A stretch of DNA of 64,000 nt from Pterobdella sp. o SKG-2022 (GCA_964035795.1 OZ038323.1:11413786-11477785); one strand, 5' to 3'; shown: positions 50,633 to 62,941, counted from the stretch's first letter. Program-made: numbers and translations. Notes: generated by a model from the letters alone, not told the origin.

Positions 50633-53600
50633 TTAAACAAATTCTCTGTAAGGTTGCGTCTTATTTCTGCGGAGTGACCTTATGACTCTTCGCTTCAAAA
50701 AGCGTTTGAGGTTGGTGCAACTGTAGTTGGAGAAATACCTCCTAAACTCTCTGATGATAGTCATTACATACAATGATTCGTTAAACTCCAGAGATTTGTT
50801 GCGGTACTGTTCAAAATAAGTAGAAATTGCAATAAAATTAATAGTATATATACGTTTTACCCAACACTTTTAGTTCACCATGTAATAAAGACAACCTTGA
50901 GACTGTAGCAAATAACAGCCACACCAATGGCTTTGAAGAGAATGGAGTAAGCCAGACAGCCAACCTCATACACAATCCCTCCAAAAGGACCGTAGAACTT
51001 CACAAAACTACATTCAAAAGATGTTTTACTAGATATTCGATAAATATTCATTATTTGTATGCTCATTAACTCAGAAATTTATCGAATATGAAGTTAAAAT
51101 GTCTAACTGAGTGCTCTCGCCACCACCCAGCCAGCCGAAAATGACGTAAGCAAAGGCATACTCAATTGCGTGCAAGAACTTCACGTACCTTCAAAGCATG
51201 ATGGCGGGTTTGCAGTGATAAAGATGCAAATGAAGTTTTGATGATTATATGCTGTTAGACATTTGAGTGTATAAAATTTTGAAATAAATCGTTAAAAAAT
51301 CTAATTTATATCATCATCATCGTTTTGCGTCCGTTTCCATACTAGCATGGGTTAGACGGGGTCTCATAATGGCTCTTCTCTACATTCTTCGGTTTTGGGC
51401 AAATTCAGAATTGAGTTTCGTTTTTCTAAGGTCATTGCTAAATAATTGGGACCATGTTTTTTTTGGTCTACTTTGTTCTCACTTACCTTCTACCACGACG
51501 TGCCTGCAAGCACTTGCTGAGTTAACAGCATCCATCCTCATCACATGCCCAAACTATCTCAATCTATTTTTGCGTAGCACCTCAGTGATGTCTGGAATTC
51601 CCAGTCTGTCCCTCAATTCATCTGATGATCTGCTATTCTTTAAACTTACATTGCACATCGCATATATATAAAATAGAAAAATATTTTTCAAACTAAGATA
51701 ATCGTAAAAAAATCCTATAACGCATGCCCACTTTCCGTATGTGAAATGGACTGCGATGGCGAAGCCGATGAGGGGGAAAAGCATCTGCAAGAGATAGAGA
51801 AGAATGATGGATGTGCTGTGGCCCAGGCATTTGAAGTACCAGTCAATTCTTCTCCGGTACCTGTTTTTGGATTATTTTGTTCCATTTTATTTTATATTTA
51901 ATTAATTAGAGGTTAAATGACTGATTTACTTTGAAATATTCCAATTTTTCATCATTGCAAAGTATTTATGAAGTACTACAGTTGATAATGAAAAATATTT
52001 TTGCCGAGTGTGAAAAAAATGGAGATAGAGATGGCAAAGATGTCACCTGAGGAAGGAGAAGCCTTTGAGTAGGTACAAGATCACTGACGTGTTCATCATC
52101 TGCTGCAGAATCTGCAGAATTCATGCGCAGTATGTTTAACATGTATGTATTATTGAGCATCTTTTTGGAAGTTATATTGACTGAAACATCGATTGATGGA
52201 TATTCCATTGATTTAATTATTGATTAAAGAATCAACACACCAATCTGCTAATGAACAAGTCTTCGGCATTGATTGAAGAATAAACGAGGAAGTTCTCCGA
52301 GATGACAGCTAGATCGATGAAGATGACCAGAGCAGTGGGGATGAAGAGGAGGGCGAGAGCTGTGACGAACAAGTCGAGAAGATTCCAAAAAGATGCAAAG
52401 AAGTCAGCCACGCCTTGGAATGGAGGTTAGTTATTGTTGTACTATTATTTATTTTGATAAACCAATACAATAAAAACGTTACTAATGTTAACGATAACAC
52501 CTTAAGTATAAAAAAAAATAAAAAGCTTAGCCACAACGATTAATTAATGCTGCGACATAAGCGCTGCGCTGAAGAAGCCGTAATAAGACCACAGAACGCA
52601 CCCAAGTACGATATATTCCTGGCTGTGAACACGCATTGGAAGATGACTGAGAGGAGATATAGCGCGAACATGTAACTGACCTTAGAAAAAAAATCGGAAA
52701 GAAGGGGGATGGAGTTGACCTAGGTGGGGGTTGTGGAAGTGTGCTGTGTTGTTGGTTGCATTCATTTGTATCTTTAAGTGATGAGTAAACGCATACGCAA
52801 AATAACAAAGGAATATAAATAATATCCAGGCAGCTGAGATAAATCGAAAATCTACTAACCAAAAACACCAAAATGGTGCAAAAAAAAATAGCAGTTTGTT
52901 TAATAGGTCAACAAAATAAAATTACTTCATTTAAACTCAAACAAAGTTACATATCACACCTCCCCATAAGCTTTGAAAGACCCACCCGGCGTGAGGTACA
53001 CCTTGGTCGCTATGTCTACTGCCATGTCGATCTAAGGTGGTGTGGTGTGTGTGTTGTGAAATTGTGTGGTGTGCGTACTGGTAGATTGTGTTCGATGTTG
53101 TGTTGTGAGGCGCGAAGTAACGTAGTGTGACGTATAACCAAAATTAATTAAAACAACAGAACACACGGCTGGCACATAGACGATAGCTTCGATAATGGTG
53201 TAGTAGTTTTCGCCTCCTAGCCACTTGCCCGTCATCAGCTCATGCAGTTTCTCCTTCGCCTTCCTCCGAACCATCGCTTTGTGTGGTTGTGTGTGTTTGT
53301 GTATTTCTAGATGTTTGTGATGTTGAATTAAGCTTTTAGGGGTATTGCCATTAGTATTTTTGAATAATTATATTTTCTTGACAGTATATGTTTTAATTTC
53401 CATCATTCATTATTTTTATTATTTTAAATTATTATTATTATTTCTATTATTGACTCACACGTGTTATGCACAAGCCGATTACTGCCTACTACACCATCAA
53501 GAAAGAAAGCCCACTCGACTGAAATAATTTTGTTATTGTGAATAATCCCCACAGTACTGCAAGCTGTGTGGAACTTGAGAACTTTTAAGTTTGCTGTAGA

Positions 53601-56600
53601 AACTCATCAAACATTTGAAAACAAATTGAAGTTTCAAACGACGAAAAGCACTACAATTTTACTACAGCTTGATCTCCATAGTAAAATCTACCATCACTCC
53701 TTCCCCCTTCTTGATCCAATCACTCACTCATAGTGCCATTCGCCTTTTTGATGGTGGGGGGCATGGAGAGGTAGTGATCTTGGACCATGGTGGGTTTAAA
53801 GCCGCTTTCATCTTCATCATCAACAGGATAAAACTGGTCCAACCACACGTCTTGCGTCCATAACCAAAACTCTGGCACGTTCTTCAACTTCATATGGTGT
53901 AATGTGATGAGGATGGAGGTTTAGTTTGGGGGGTTTGATGGTGGAAAAGATTCGGTTTAAATCATAAAGTATTAGAAAAATAAGTATTAGTACCTTTTTG
54001 AAATAGCCAGGATGATAGAGCATCCGGTAGTAGCTCTGGTTGGTTCTGAAGCAATGTTCCGAGTGCATGGAGTACACGGTGGCTACAGAAACGATGCAAA
54101 GAATAAGATAGATGAAAAAGTTTCTTACGATTTTTTGGGCGTTGTCTCTTATCAACTCTGCCTGCATCCCAGTGATGTTAGCGGACGTAAATACTGATGC
54201 TTAAAAAAAACTAAATTGGTTTGAAGAAATTCAAAAAAATTAGAAACATCAACGTCTGAAAAAACTGCTTCGCTTCAAAACTTAAACTTGAAAAAGTATT
54301 ACAAAATTATAAAAACTCAACCTCAACAAGAAGCATGTTAAGAGTTTGTTGAGGTACTTGGTACATGTGGTCTTGCATCTCTTTTAAACTCTCATCGTCC
54401 TTTTCCAAGTCCACGTTCTCCAGGCCTGGTGAGGAAGAATAAGGCTGGTAAGATGTGGTAGTGAAAAGCGGGTTGGTGGTGTTATTGAGAGATGATGGCG
54501 AAGAGAAATATGGCGTTGTTGGTAAAAAGTTAAAAAGAGTAGCTGAAAAAAGCTTAAATAAAGTTTACGTAAACGTTGAAAACCACCATAAGCCTCCTTC
54601 TCTTTCTTCCAAAAAAAAGAAACCAACTTGAGAGACACATGAATCGGACCAGGTTGGCATTTCTGAAGGCATGTTCCCTCACCTTCCTCACGATCAACGA
54701 GTAAACGAAGGAGATGATGATGATCTTGAAAGGGTCATCTATTAGCATCCCTATGTTGCAGATGATGTGTTTTGTTCGTGAAGATGTTGTGTAGTTAGAA
54801 CTTGATGGAGTGGAATTTAATATAGGGTGATAACATGCTTCTATTATGATAAGCTCTGTTGTAAGTTTTAGATTTCGATTTGATGTATTCATTATGAGAT
54901 GGTAGCATGATGTGATAATATTAAGAAATGGATAATTATATAAACACGTGAGCAACAAAGATATTGATACAAGGGTGATAATGAGGGATGATTAAGTTTC
55001 AAGAACCCATGAAGAAGGAGATGAAACAGCCTGAAAACCACGACAAAAAATCTTCATTGTTGAACTGTGAAGGTACGTTTGTCATGATCTCAATATAGAG
55101 GAAATGAGACGAAATTTGAAATCTTGGTATCTATTTATGAATATCATGATATCTGGTTGACAATAAGATGCTGTTTAATTTTGTCTCATTACAATAGTTA
55201 CAAACCAGCTCTCATGCGTTTAAATGGTATAACTTTCTCCATTGAAAACATTCAACACCCATCATTGCTACTCACCCTGAAGGTACGGTAGACGACAGTG
55301 AAGGTGAAGAAAAACATGCAACCGATGGTGATGGTCCAAGCCACGATTATGAAAGGCCAGGGAAAAACTCCATTGTCGAATCTCTCTGATCTGTACTCAT
55401 TCAAAGAATACTCGTTGTTGCGGATGTCTGATGGTGGTGGATAAGTTGAGAGGGTGTGAGAAGGATAATGGGTGATGATGGTGGTGGCTTAGTTGAGAGG
55501 ATGTGAGAAGGATGATGGGTGATGATGGTGGTGGATAAGTTGAGAGGGTGTGAGAAGGATGATGGGTGATGATGGTGGTGGATAAGTTGAGAGGGTGTGA
55601 AAAGGATGATGGGTGATGAGAGTGGTGGATAAGTTGAGAGGGTGTGAGAAGGATAATTGGTGATGATGGTGGTGGCTTAGTTGAGAGGATGTGAGAAGGA
55701 TGATGGGTGATGATGGTGGTGGACAAGTTGAGAGGGTGTGAGAAGGATGATGGGTGATGATGGTGGTGGATAAGTTGAGAGGGTGTGAAAAGGATGATGG
55801 GTGATGAGAGTGGTGGATAAGTTGAGAGGATGTGAGAAGGATGATGGGTGATGATGGTGAATGATGATGGTGGGTGATGATGGTGGGTGATGATGGTGGG
55901 TGATGATGGTGGGCGATGATGGTGGAGAATGATGGTGGGTGAGCATTGATAGAGCCTATAAGAATAATGGTGCAAGGGTAATGAGTTTTAAATGATGTGA
56001 CGAATAAATTGAAGATGAATTTCTCCAGCTTGTAACATCACAACCGACCTACGTGGTTGAAAAAGAGTTGTCTCCAAGTTTCATTTCCCACAGAGTAAAT
56101 GTCATGGCGGCCTGAAGGCAATCGTTGAAACTCGGTGAAGTGACCTCTCATAAATATTGACGAATCATTTATGGTGCGTCTCATGGCAGCCCTCTTGGAA
56201 GTATGAGCCAAAGGTTGAAGGTTAGGATCTCTGCTCTCTAAAAAGATCGTCCTCATCGTCGTCGCCATCTTTGCTGGGCTTATTAAATTTGTCTTGATCA
56301 TTTCTTTTGTGTTTTTGCGTTCCAAAATGCTTTCTGAAACACTACGTAGACTGTCATTTAGTGATGTAGATTCGTAAGAGATCTGGCTGCTGGATCTTGT
56401 TGTAAAGATGTCATCTTTGGAAGACTGCGAATTCTGAACTATTATTTTGACGTTTCTCATTAGTCTCTGCATTGACTGCGGTGAGAAGTTTGCCACATTT
56501 TTTGCTAAGATACTACATTTGAATAATCCATCAAAAAACTTCAACAAAAAATGAAGTTTTAAGCATTTAAATATTAATATTGCTTGATATTAAATAACTT

Positions 56601-59600
56601 ATATTGATAATAATGCCAACGACATACGGTACTGAAAACAACAATGAAAAAACAACTAGTACAACTACATAATCAATTAAGACAAAAAAGAAAATATTAA
56701 TAATAATCACAACAAAAAAATTATTGGCCAGCAACAGCGGCATTGGAGTTTTGGTTGGAGGCATTGAGAAAGTAGTCGAAGGACTGTTTGGTGGTCGCTT
56801 CTGTGATTTTCTTGGCGTGCTCCAATAACTGGATCAGAAAAACCTTCGAACCTGCCTTGCTCAAGGTTGATTGACCCTTTGGTGAGGATTTTGGAGGGTT
56901 AGTGTTTGAGAAAGGTTGGTGTTTGAGAAAGGTTGGTGTTTGAGAAAGGTTGGTGTTTGAGAAAGGTTGGTGTTTGAGAAAGGTTGGTGTTTGAGGAAGG
57001 TTGGTGTTTGAGAAAGGTTGGTGTTTGAGAAAGGTTGGTGTTTGAGAAAGGTTGGTGTTTGAGAAAGGTTGGTGTTTGAGAAAGGTTGGTGTTTGAGAAA
57101 GGTTGGTGTTTGAGAAAGGTTGGTGTTTGAGAAAGGTTGGTGTTTGAGAAAGGTTGGTGTTTGAGAAAGGTTGGTGTTTGAGAAAGGTTGGTGTTTGAGA
57201 AAGGTTGGTGTTTGAGAAAGGTTGGTGTTTGAGAAAGGTTGGTGTTTGAGAAAGGTTGGTGTTTGAGAAAGGTTGGTGTTTGAGAAAGGTTGGTGTTTGA
57301 GGAAGGTTGGTGTTTGAGAAAGGTTGGTGTTTGAGAAAGGTTGGTGTTTGAGAAAGGTTGGTGTTTGAGAAAGGTTGGTGTTTGAGAAAGGTTGGTGTTT
57401 GAGAAAGGTTGGTGTTTGAGAAAGGTTGGTGTTTGAGAAAGGTTGGTGTTTGAGAAAGGTTGGTGTTTGAGAAAGGTTGGTGTTTGAGAAAGGTTGGTGT
57501 TTGAGAAAGGTTGGTGTTTGAGAAAGGTTGGTGTTTGAGAAAGGTTGGTGTTTGAGAAAGGTTGGTGTTTGAGAAAGGTTGGTGTTTGAGAAAGGTTGGT
57601 GTTTGAGGAAGGTTGGTGTTTGAGAAAGGTTGGTGTTTGAGAAAGGTTGGTGTTTGAGAAAGGTTGGTGTTTGAGAAAGGTTGGTGTTTGAGAAAGGTTG
57701 GTGTTTGAGAAAGGTTGGTGTTTGAGAAAGGTTGGTGTTTGAGAAAGGTTGGTGTTTGAGAAAGGTTGGTGTTTGAGAAAGGTTGGTGTTTAAGGAAGGT
57801 TGGTGTTTGAGAAAGGTTGGTGTTTGAGAAAGGTTGGTGTTTGAGAAAGGTTGGTGTTTGAGAAAGGTTGGTGTTTGAGAAAGGTTGGTGTTTGAAAAAG
57901 GTTGGTGTTTGAGAAAGGTTGGTGTTTGAGGAAGGTTGGTGTTTGAGAAAGGTTGGTGTTTGAGAAAGGTTGGTGTTTGAGAAAGGTTGGTGTTTGAGAA
58001 AGGTTGGTGTTTGAGAAAGGTTGGTGTTTGAGGAAGGTTGGTGTTTGAGGAAGGTTGGTGTTTGAGGAAGGTTGGTGTTTGAGAAAGGTTGGTGTTTGAG
58101 GAAGGTTGGTGTTTGAGGAAGGTTGGTGTTTGAGGAAGGTTGGTGTTTGAGGAAGGTTGGTGTTTGAGGAAGGTTGGTTTCTATCAAGTTCTGTTTTTTT
58201 ATTTATTTAAAATTATTTATGAATACTTTATTTAGATTAAATTTGATTAGTTGATTATAACGACTTTATATTACCTTGAATAATTTATTCCAATAGTCTT
58301 AATTAACAACTTAAATTATCTGTCATAAAATTACAGATATATTGAAGTGCAACCGTAGCTTGGCTACTCCTATCAGTCCTCTGCTTCCAATCGAGAATCA
58401 AGCCGATCTTTCTCTTCCTTCGTTGTACCACCTTCGTATCAATAGTAGTGTCGTTTAAATTATTAATTTTTATAAAATAATAAAAATAATATTATTATTG
58501 TTGTTGTTAGTTATATTAACAATAATGAAAAATAAAAAGCTAGTACGGTATTTTTCCCATCATCGTCACGTCATTATTCTCATATTCATCATCACCATAT
58601 GACCATCGCAGCCCATAATCACAACGAAGCATGGATAAGCAACCTGGAAAAGCACTTCAATCCCTGTTGTCACTGGAAACATCACTAAAGCGCAGTAGAA
58701 GGCTGCTCGAAAGTGGTGTTTAGTGGAGTCAGTTGAGTGAGGTGGGAAAAAAATAATTAATTGAAACCTACTCTACAATACAGCAGCTTTGTGCTATTGA
58801 ACTTTAGCGCAACATGCGAAACCATTTATAACTATGAACCGATCGTAAATTCTATCACCATAACACTACACAACCATTGCTGTGTCTCGTTATACCCCTC
58901 CCCTCACGCCATCAACCATCACCATCCCTTGATTATCCTCCCACAAACCTGCCTTGACTCTCTCCATTGAGAACATAAGTCTTCCAATGGACTTTCTCTG
59001 AACATCCTCTTGATCAGTGTTAGAGTTGAGAAAGAGGAGGTTGCACATGAGATACCCCAGCAATAGATTCATGCACACTGCCACTCGCTCAAACCGAGTA
59101 AAACGAGATGTTGGAGGACTCAGAAAGATGGAGAATAAGGTGTGGTTGTCTGTGAAGTTTCTGTGGTGATTGTGGGGGTTAAGATCTTGGGATAGTGAAG
59201 GTGGGAAAGACGTTGGTGCTTTAACAAATGACTTTATTGACTCGTTAGTCTAACCTTGATGTGTTGTATGTAATGAGGTAACGGATGTTGAGAGTGGTCT
59301 TTTTGGGCGCCACCTAGCGAAAAAAAATCCTAAAACTAATATAAATATTAATAAACATTAAAAAACATAAGCCAACTTGGAATGTTTTGAGAACTATCTC
59401 GTCTTTGAACATCTCATTGCCAATCCACGAGTTGCACAAGAAATAATAGATCCTTTTCGATTGCAAGTCAGCAATGGCGGTCCAGCTGCAGAACCTGTAA
59501 TGGGAGTGTTTGTAAGGTGTGCCATGGGGGCTTTTGAGTGCTGGGATGTGAGGTTTTTTAGCTTGTTTGATGTTTTTTGAAATTATCGGATGGGGTTTGT

Positions 59601-62600
59601 GGCTCAATTTATAATATTCATTGCTTCTAGTATTTGATAATTTTTGAAAATGAAAATAAAGAGATAATAATAAATAAAGATTCATAAACCAACCAAGAAG
59701 GTTGGTTTCCAGTGTTTTGGTGCCAGAACTTGATGGCGACTAAATCTCCCAGGCTGTCTGAAGTTCTCATAAGAAAGATGTTAGTCTGCAGTCTCTGGAG
59801 CACCTTGTGTAGTTTTGAGTTGTTTTATCGTCATTTCCATCTAGTTTTTTACTGTTGTTTTTGTATAAGATCTCATCTTTATTTCATCAATTTACATAGA
59901 AACACAGCTAATGATTGTGGTTACTGTGTATTTGTGGCAGAACAAGTGGTGGGAGGCACTGATACCTCTGGTGCCAGTGAGGTTGAAGTACACTTGAGAT
60001 GTTGTTCCCGATCTTAACCTACCTCCTGCGGTTCGTAGAGGGTGAGAAGGGGTCGAAGTAAATAGAGAGTTGACAATGAATGAATAATAGTAATGATAAA
60101 AAAATGTGGTGACTTGTTTGTGAAAAAAAGTAATACAAAAAATGAAAATGTAATGCGGTATTTATAAAGCGCTTTTTCTTATAGGTCAAAGCGCTTGCTA
60201 CAAATTTAATGTAGCGAAAACACACTGTAGAACAGGTGCTAATTGTCGGCCCACGCGGGATCGAACCCGGTAACTTTAGATAATTAGTCTAATGCTCAAC
60301 CATTGAGCTATAGGGGCCGAAAAGGGGGTTATAAAAAATAATTTTTTTTATTAAAAGAATAAAGTAAAATAGATTTTCTATTCTGATTTGAAATATCAGG
60401 CGCAAGAAGCACGCTATCCGACCTGTCTTGACGATCACCAGGTAGATGTACTTGTTCCTGGCGGAATTGTCTGCCAAGTCTATTGGCATGCGCTGGAGAT
60501 AGTTCCAATTATAAATTTTGAATAAGAAATACAGGTAAATTGTGGTGAATATCAAAATTATCTGCAAATTCACCATAATTTTGACGGTTTTATCCTTGAT
60601 TCTGGCCCATATTCCCAGAAAGAAAAACAAGTTCCAAATGATGAGAAGCAGCACAAACGCCCACAAATTTGAATCGCCCAAATAATTCATGATTTTTTGC
60701 CGCAGTGAATAAGTGAGCTGGAAAGATATGTAATGTGGTGAATAAGTGAGCTGGAAAGATATGTAATGTGGTGAATAAGTGAGCTGGAAAGATATGTAAT
60801 GTGGTGAATAAGTGAGCTGGAAAGATATGTAATGTGGTTTAATGTTAATTAAAATGCTCTCGATGTTAATAGAAGGACCTTACTTGGGAAATGGGTGGTT
60901 TTTTCGTTTTCTTGGTAAAGTTTTCATGTTCTTCCACCATTCTTTTCTGTCTGAACTGAGTTGAAAGAACTGACACTAATCTGATTCCTCTTTCACAATC
61001 ACAATCCACCCTCAGCACATCCTTCATTTCCACACTTGTCTGATGAAATGTACATATAGAACTTATTTTTTTATTTTTTTCTACCTTGCAAGCTTTTTCG
61101 GTCCAATTGTGTTTCAAACTTCTCTTCGACACACAAGTGTGAGAATCAACGTAATCATTTTCATCTTGCACACTTATGAACTGAAATTTAATCGTTTGTC
61201 TAGTTCTTCATATCCTTCACAACACCATTTCATTATTACTTGGAAATGATGATTGGTTTGGTTGGAAGCAGATATCATGACTAAAGGAAAGTTTTGGGTC
61301 TTTTCATTCAATATCACTATCTGACAAACATTTTTCAGTTATTTTTGAACAAACATCAAATGACACATACATGTTCAATGGACTTTCCAGCATAAATGAA
61401 TACGTTAAAAGCTTCTCTGGTAGAATTAACATCAGGTGGCGTTTCGAAACAAATAGTGGCGGTATCGAAGGTTAAGCAATTTGGTCGATTGGGTAATGAA
61501 TCATAAATAACAGACAGGCTTTCGATGCCTTCCAAACAATTTGTCTGTTTCATGAATTTTAATGATTTCAAGAATCAACAGTTTATTTGAAACAAATTCA
61601 ACTTGTGAAATGACAAAAGAATAAATTAAAAGATTGAAAAATTGTACCTTAACAACGCCTTGAGTATAATATACACACGCAATATTCAGAGCCATTAGAG
61701 AGCTGAGCAATTGAAAACATTTAAGTTCAAGTTTTTAAAAGAACATTTTTCAATATATTTACTGTATATAAGAGCGAGCAGAACTCAAGTGAGAGGCGCG
61801 TAGGTGCTGCATGGAGTGGCTGAGGTGCTTGGTGGGCAAAGTGCCCAGCATGTCTTGCACTGATTCAAGTGAGTTTGAACGTATGATGGCGTCTATGACC
61901 CTCTTGAACGATCCCAATAAACTCTTCCCAGAATCCAAGTCAAAATCCATTTTTTTCAGCAAAAATACAACCCTCTTCAACACCTGCAAATATTAATAAA
62001 CTACAATGATGATCACATGGGTTCGAATATGTGAGATCACCTGCTCAGCAAAAAATGATCTCGAAAACTTTTCCACGTAACCTACTGCCGTTTCAATTTT
62101 GTCCAACAAACTTTGACTTTTACCATACGTCTCTGAAGAGGTTCCTTCTGGTTCTGCAGACTTTTCCTTTATGGAACTTTTTGTATCAGTAGAGACAATT
62201 GCTCTGATATTTTCTTGGGGTTTAACTTTATCATGATCGTCGTCGTCTTTCCTTTTACGAAATCTATATTTATCAACATAGTTTTGCCAGCCACAAGAAA
62301 CTCCAGTTGAATCATCTTTATCTTCTTCTTCGTCACTGTTATAATAATCTAAACCCATTCCTACTGCACTTGTAGATTTCTTCTTCGAAAGTTTCTCACT
62401 TTCGATTTTCACAGCTGATAGTTGAGAAGGATGCTCTGCTATTGGCTCTTCTATAGTTTTAATATCAGAAACTGGCTCTGTTTCTACCGTTTCCGTTGGT
62501 TTCACAAGAGCTTGCTTTTTCTGCTTGCTCTTACGCCCTCCATCTACAGGTTCCAACTCAGATTCATCGCCGCCTTTAATATATTTTTTTAAATTTTTTT

Positions 62601-62941
62601 CCCAAGCAGTAGGGTTGAAATTTTTATTTTTTTTATTCTGTAAAAATCCATGGTTGTTGTTTTCGCTGTTTTTTTTATAAAAAAACTCTTGACAAATTTC
62701 TTTATCAATTTCTAACAAAATTTTGTCTAAATGCTTCTCGAATTTTAATAGTTCTTCATTACTGTTTATAAAAAATGTCTGCAAAAAATTTTTTTATGAA
62801 AACTCATACTTAAATTTAATTACCGAAACTCACTTTGACAGAAACATTTTGAGAAACAGGAGTTTTCCCAAAACTTTGTGAGAAATTACAAAACATAAAC
62901 AAGAAAAATAAGAATAAAATTAGGTTTTTATGATAAAACAT
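50633..62941 (-). CDS. Polycystin-1 family protein (GPS, PLAT, PKD channel)
   Basis: About 28 exons. The ATG at 62941 starts a signal peptide (LILFLFFLFMFCNFSQS); exact first exons are 62941-62834, 62778-62041, 61983-61763, 61702-61648, 61544-61371, 61180-61085 and 61039-60884. An ectodomain of about 500 residues without LRR, PKD or REJ repeats ends in a GPS-like motif (HNWTEKACK, RVDCDCERGIRLVSVL). TM1 is LWAFVLLLIIWNLFFFLGIW, then PLAT: YIYLVIVKTG, SQVYFNLTGTRGISASHHLF, DSLGDLVAIKFWHQNTGN, YYFLCNSWIG. Next SPPTSRFTRFERVAVC (TM2), a loop, FPWPFIIVAWTITIG, DPFKIIIISFVYSLI, NFFIYLILCIVSVA, LWTQDVWLDQF, KWLGGENYYTIIEA, FFASFWNLLDL, LLQMLFPLIGFAIAVHFTYG and a pore-like GWLGGGES with KFYGPFGGIV. 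It stops at 50633 after a basic tail. Family members act in cilia or gametes with polycystin-2 partners. Borders in the loop (58700-55430) are uncertain. Confidence 0.88.
51311..51665 (-). mobile_element. 3' end of a non-LTR retrotransposon (LINE)
   Basis: On the minus strand, broken frames read DELRDRLGIPDITEVLRKNR, then LR-stop-FGHVMRMD, SASACRHVVVEGK, a DLRK stretch, AQNRR and THASMETDAKR-like text, ending in a GAT tail. This is the typical C-terminal end of LINE reverse-transcriptase ORFs (RLRWFGHVMRM). Several in-frame stops show it is dead. It is a 5'-truncated insertion in a polycystin intron. Confidence 0.75.
55439..55940. repeat. 47-bp minisatellite plus 13-bp repeat
   Basis: Nearly nine copies of a 47-bp unit (core AAGTTGAGAGGGTGTGAGAA followed by GATGATGGGTGATGATGGTGG), then several copies of GATGATGGTGGGT. 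It starts 12 bases from the acceptor side of the polycystin exon coding FPWPFIIVAW, so it fills that intron almost to the splice site. Confidence 0.92.
56897..58178 (-). repeat. 17-bp satellite, about 75 copies, open in three frames
   Basis: About 1.28 kb of GGTTGGTGTTTGAGAAA units. On the gene strand the unit TTTCTCAAACACCAACC has no stop in any frame, so the three frames merge into one 17-residue protein period (FLKHQPFSNTNLSQTPT). The open frame runs from an acceptor-like AAAAAACAG at 58187 through the satellite into a non-repetitive stretch (GSKVFLIQLLEHAKKITE, QSFDYFLNASN). It lies where the polycystin loop after TM3 is expected, so it may be coding. Most copies have GAGAAA; GAGGAA variants recur at 56993, 57299 and 57605. 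Confidence 0.9.
60147..60320 (-). mobile_element. tRNA-derived SINE, copy 2
   Basis: Same 174-bp structure and length as the copy at 2343-2516, in a polycystin intron within the PLAT region (between exons ending at 60423 and starting at 60025). The tRNA-like head covers 60246-60320. It differs from copy 1 at roughly a dozen positions. Confidence 0.88.
60493..60573 (-). other. Possible 81-nt in-frame intron in polycystin
   Basis: Between TM1 and PLAT the reading frame is open, but GTGAATTTGCAG to CTATCTCCAG would make an 81-nt intron with phase 0 at both ends. Removing it joins IKDKTVKIM to RMPIDLADN, which suits the short TM1-PLAT linker of the family. Keeping it inserts a hydrophobic stretch (IILIFTTIYLYFLFKIY) that would act as a further membrane span. 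Confidence 0.5.
60705..60836. repeat. Four 33-bp copies carrying a splice acceptor
   Basis: Four perfect tandem copies of a 33-bp unit. On the gene strand each holds TCTTTCCAG|CTCACTTATT, which is the 3' splice site of the polycystin exon that starts at 60717. The acceptor is therefore present four times at 33-bp spacing (exon starts 60717, 60750, 60783, 60816). Confidence 0.95.

Noticed and set aside
51369..51671. Plus-strand frame of 100 codons
   Set aside because: It is the antisense of a LINE 3' end; the minus strand carries the recognisable reverse-transcriptase C-terminal text.
55397..55975. His/Pro/Ser/Leu-rich minus-strand frame of 192 codons
   Set aside because: It is the translation of the 47-bp minisatellite. 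The homologous polycystin exon starts at 55427, so most of this frame is intron.
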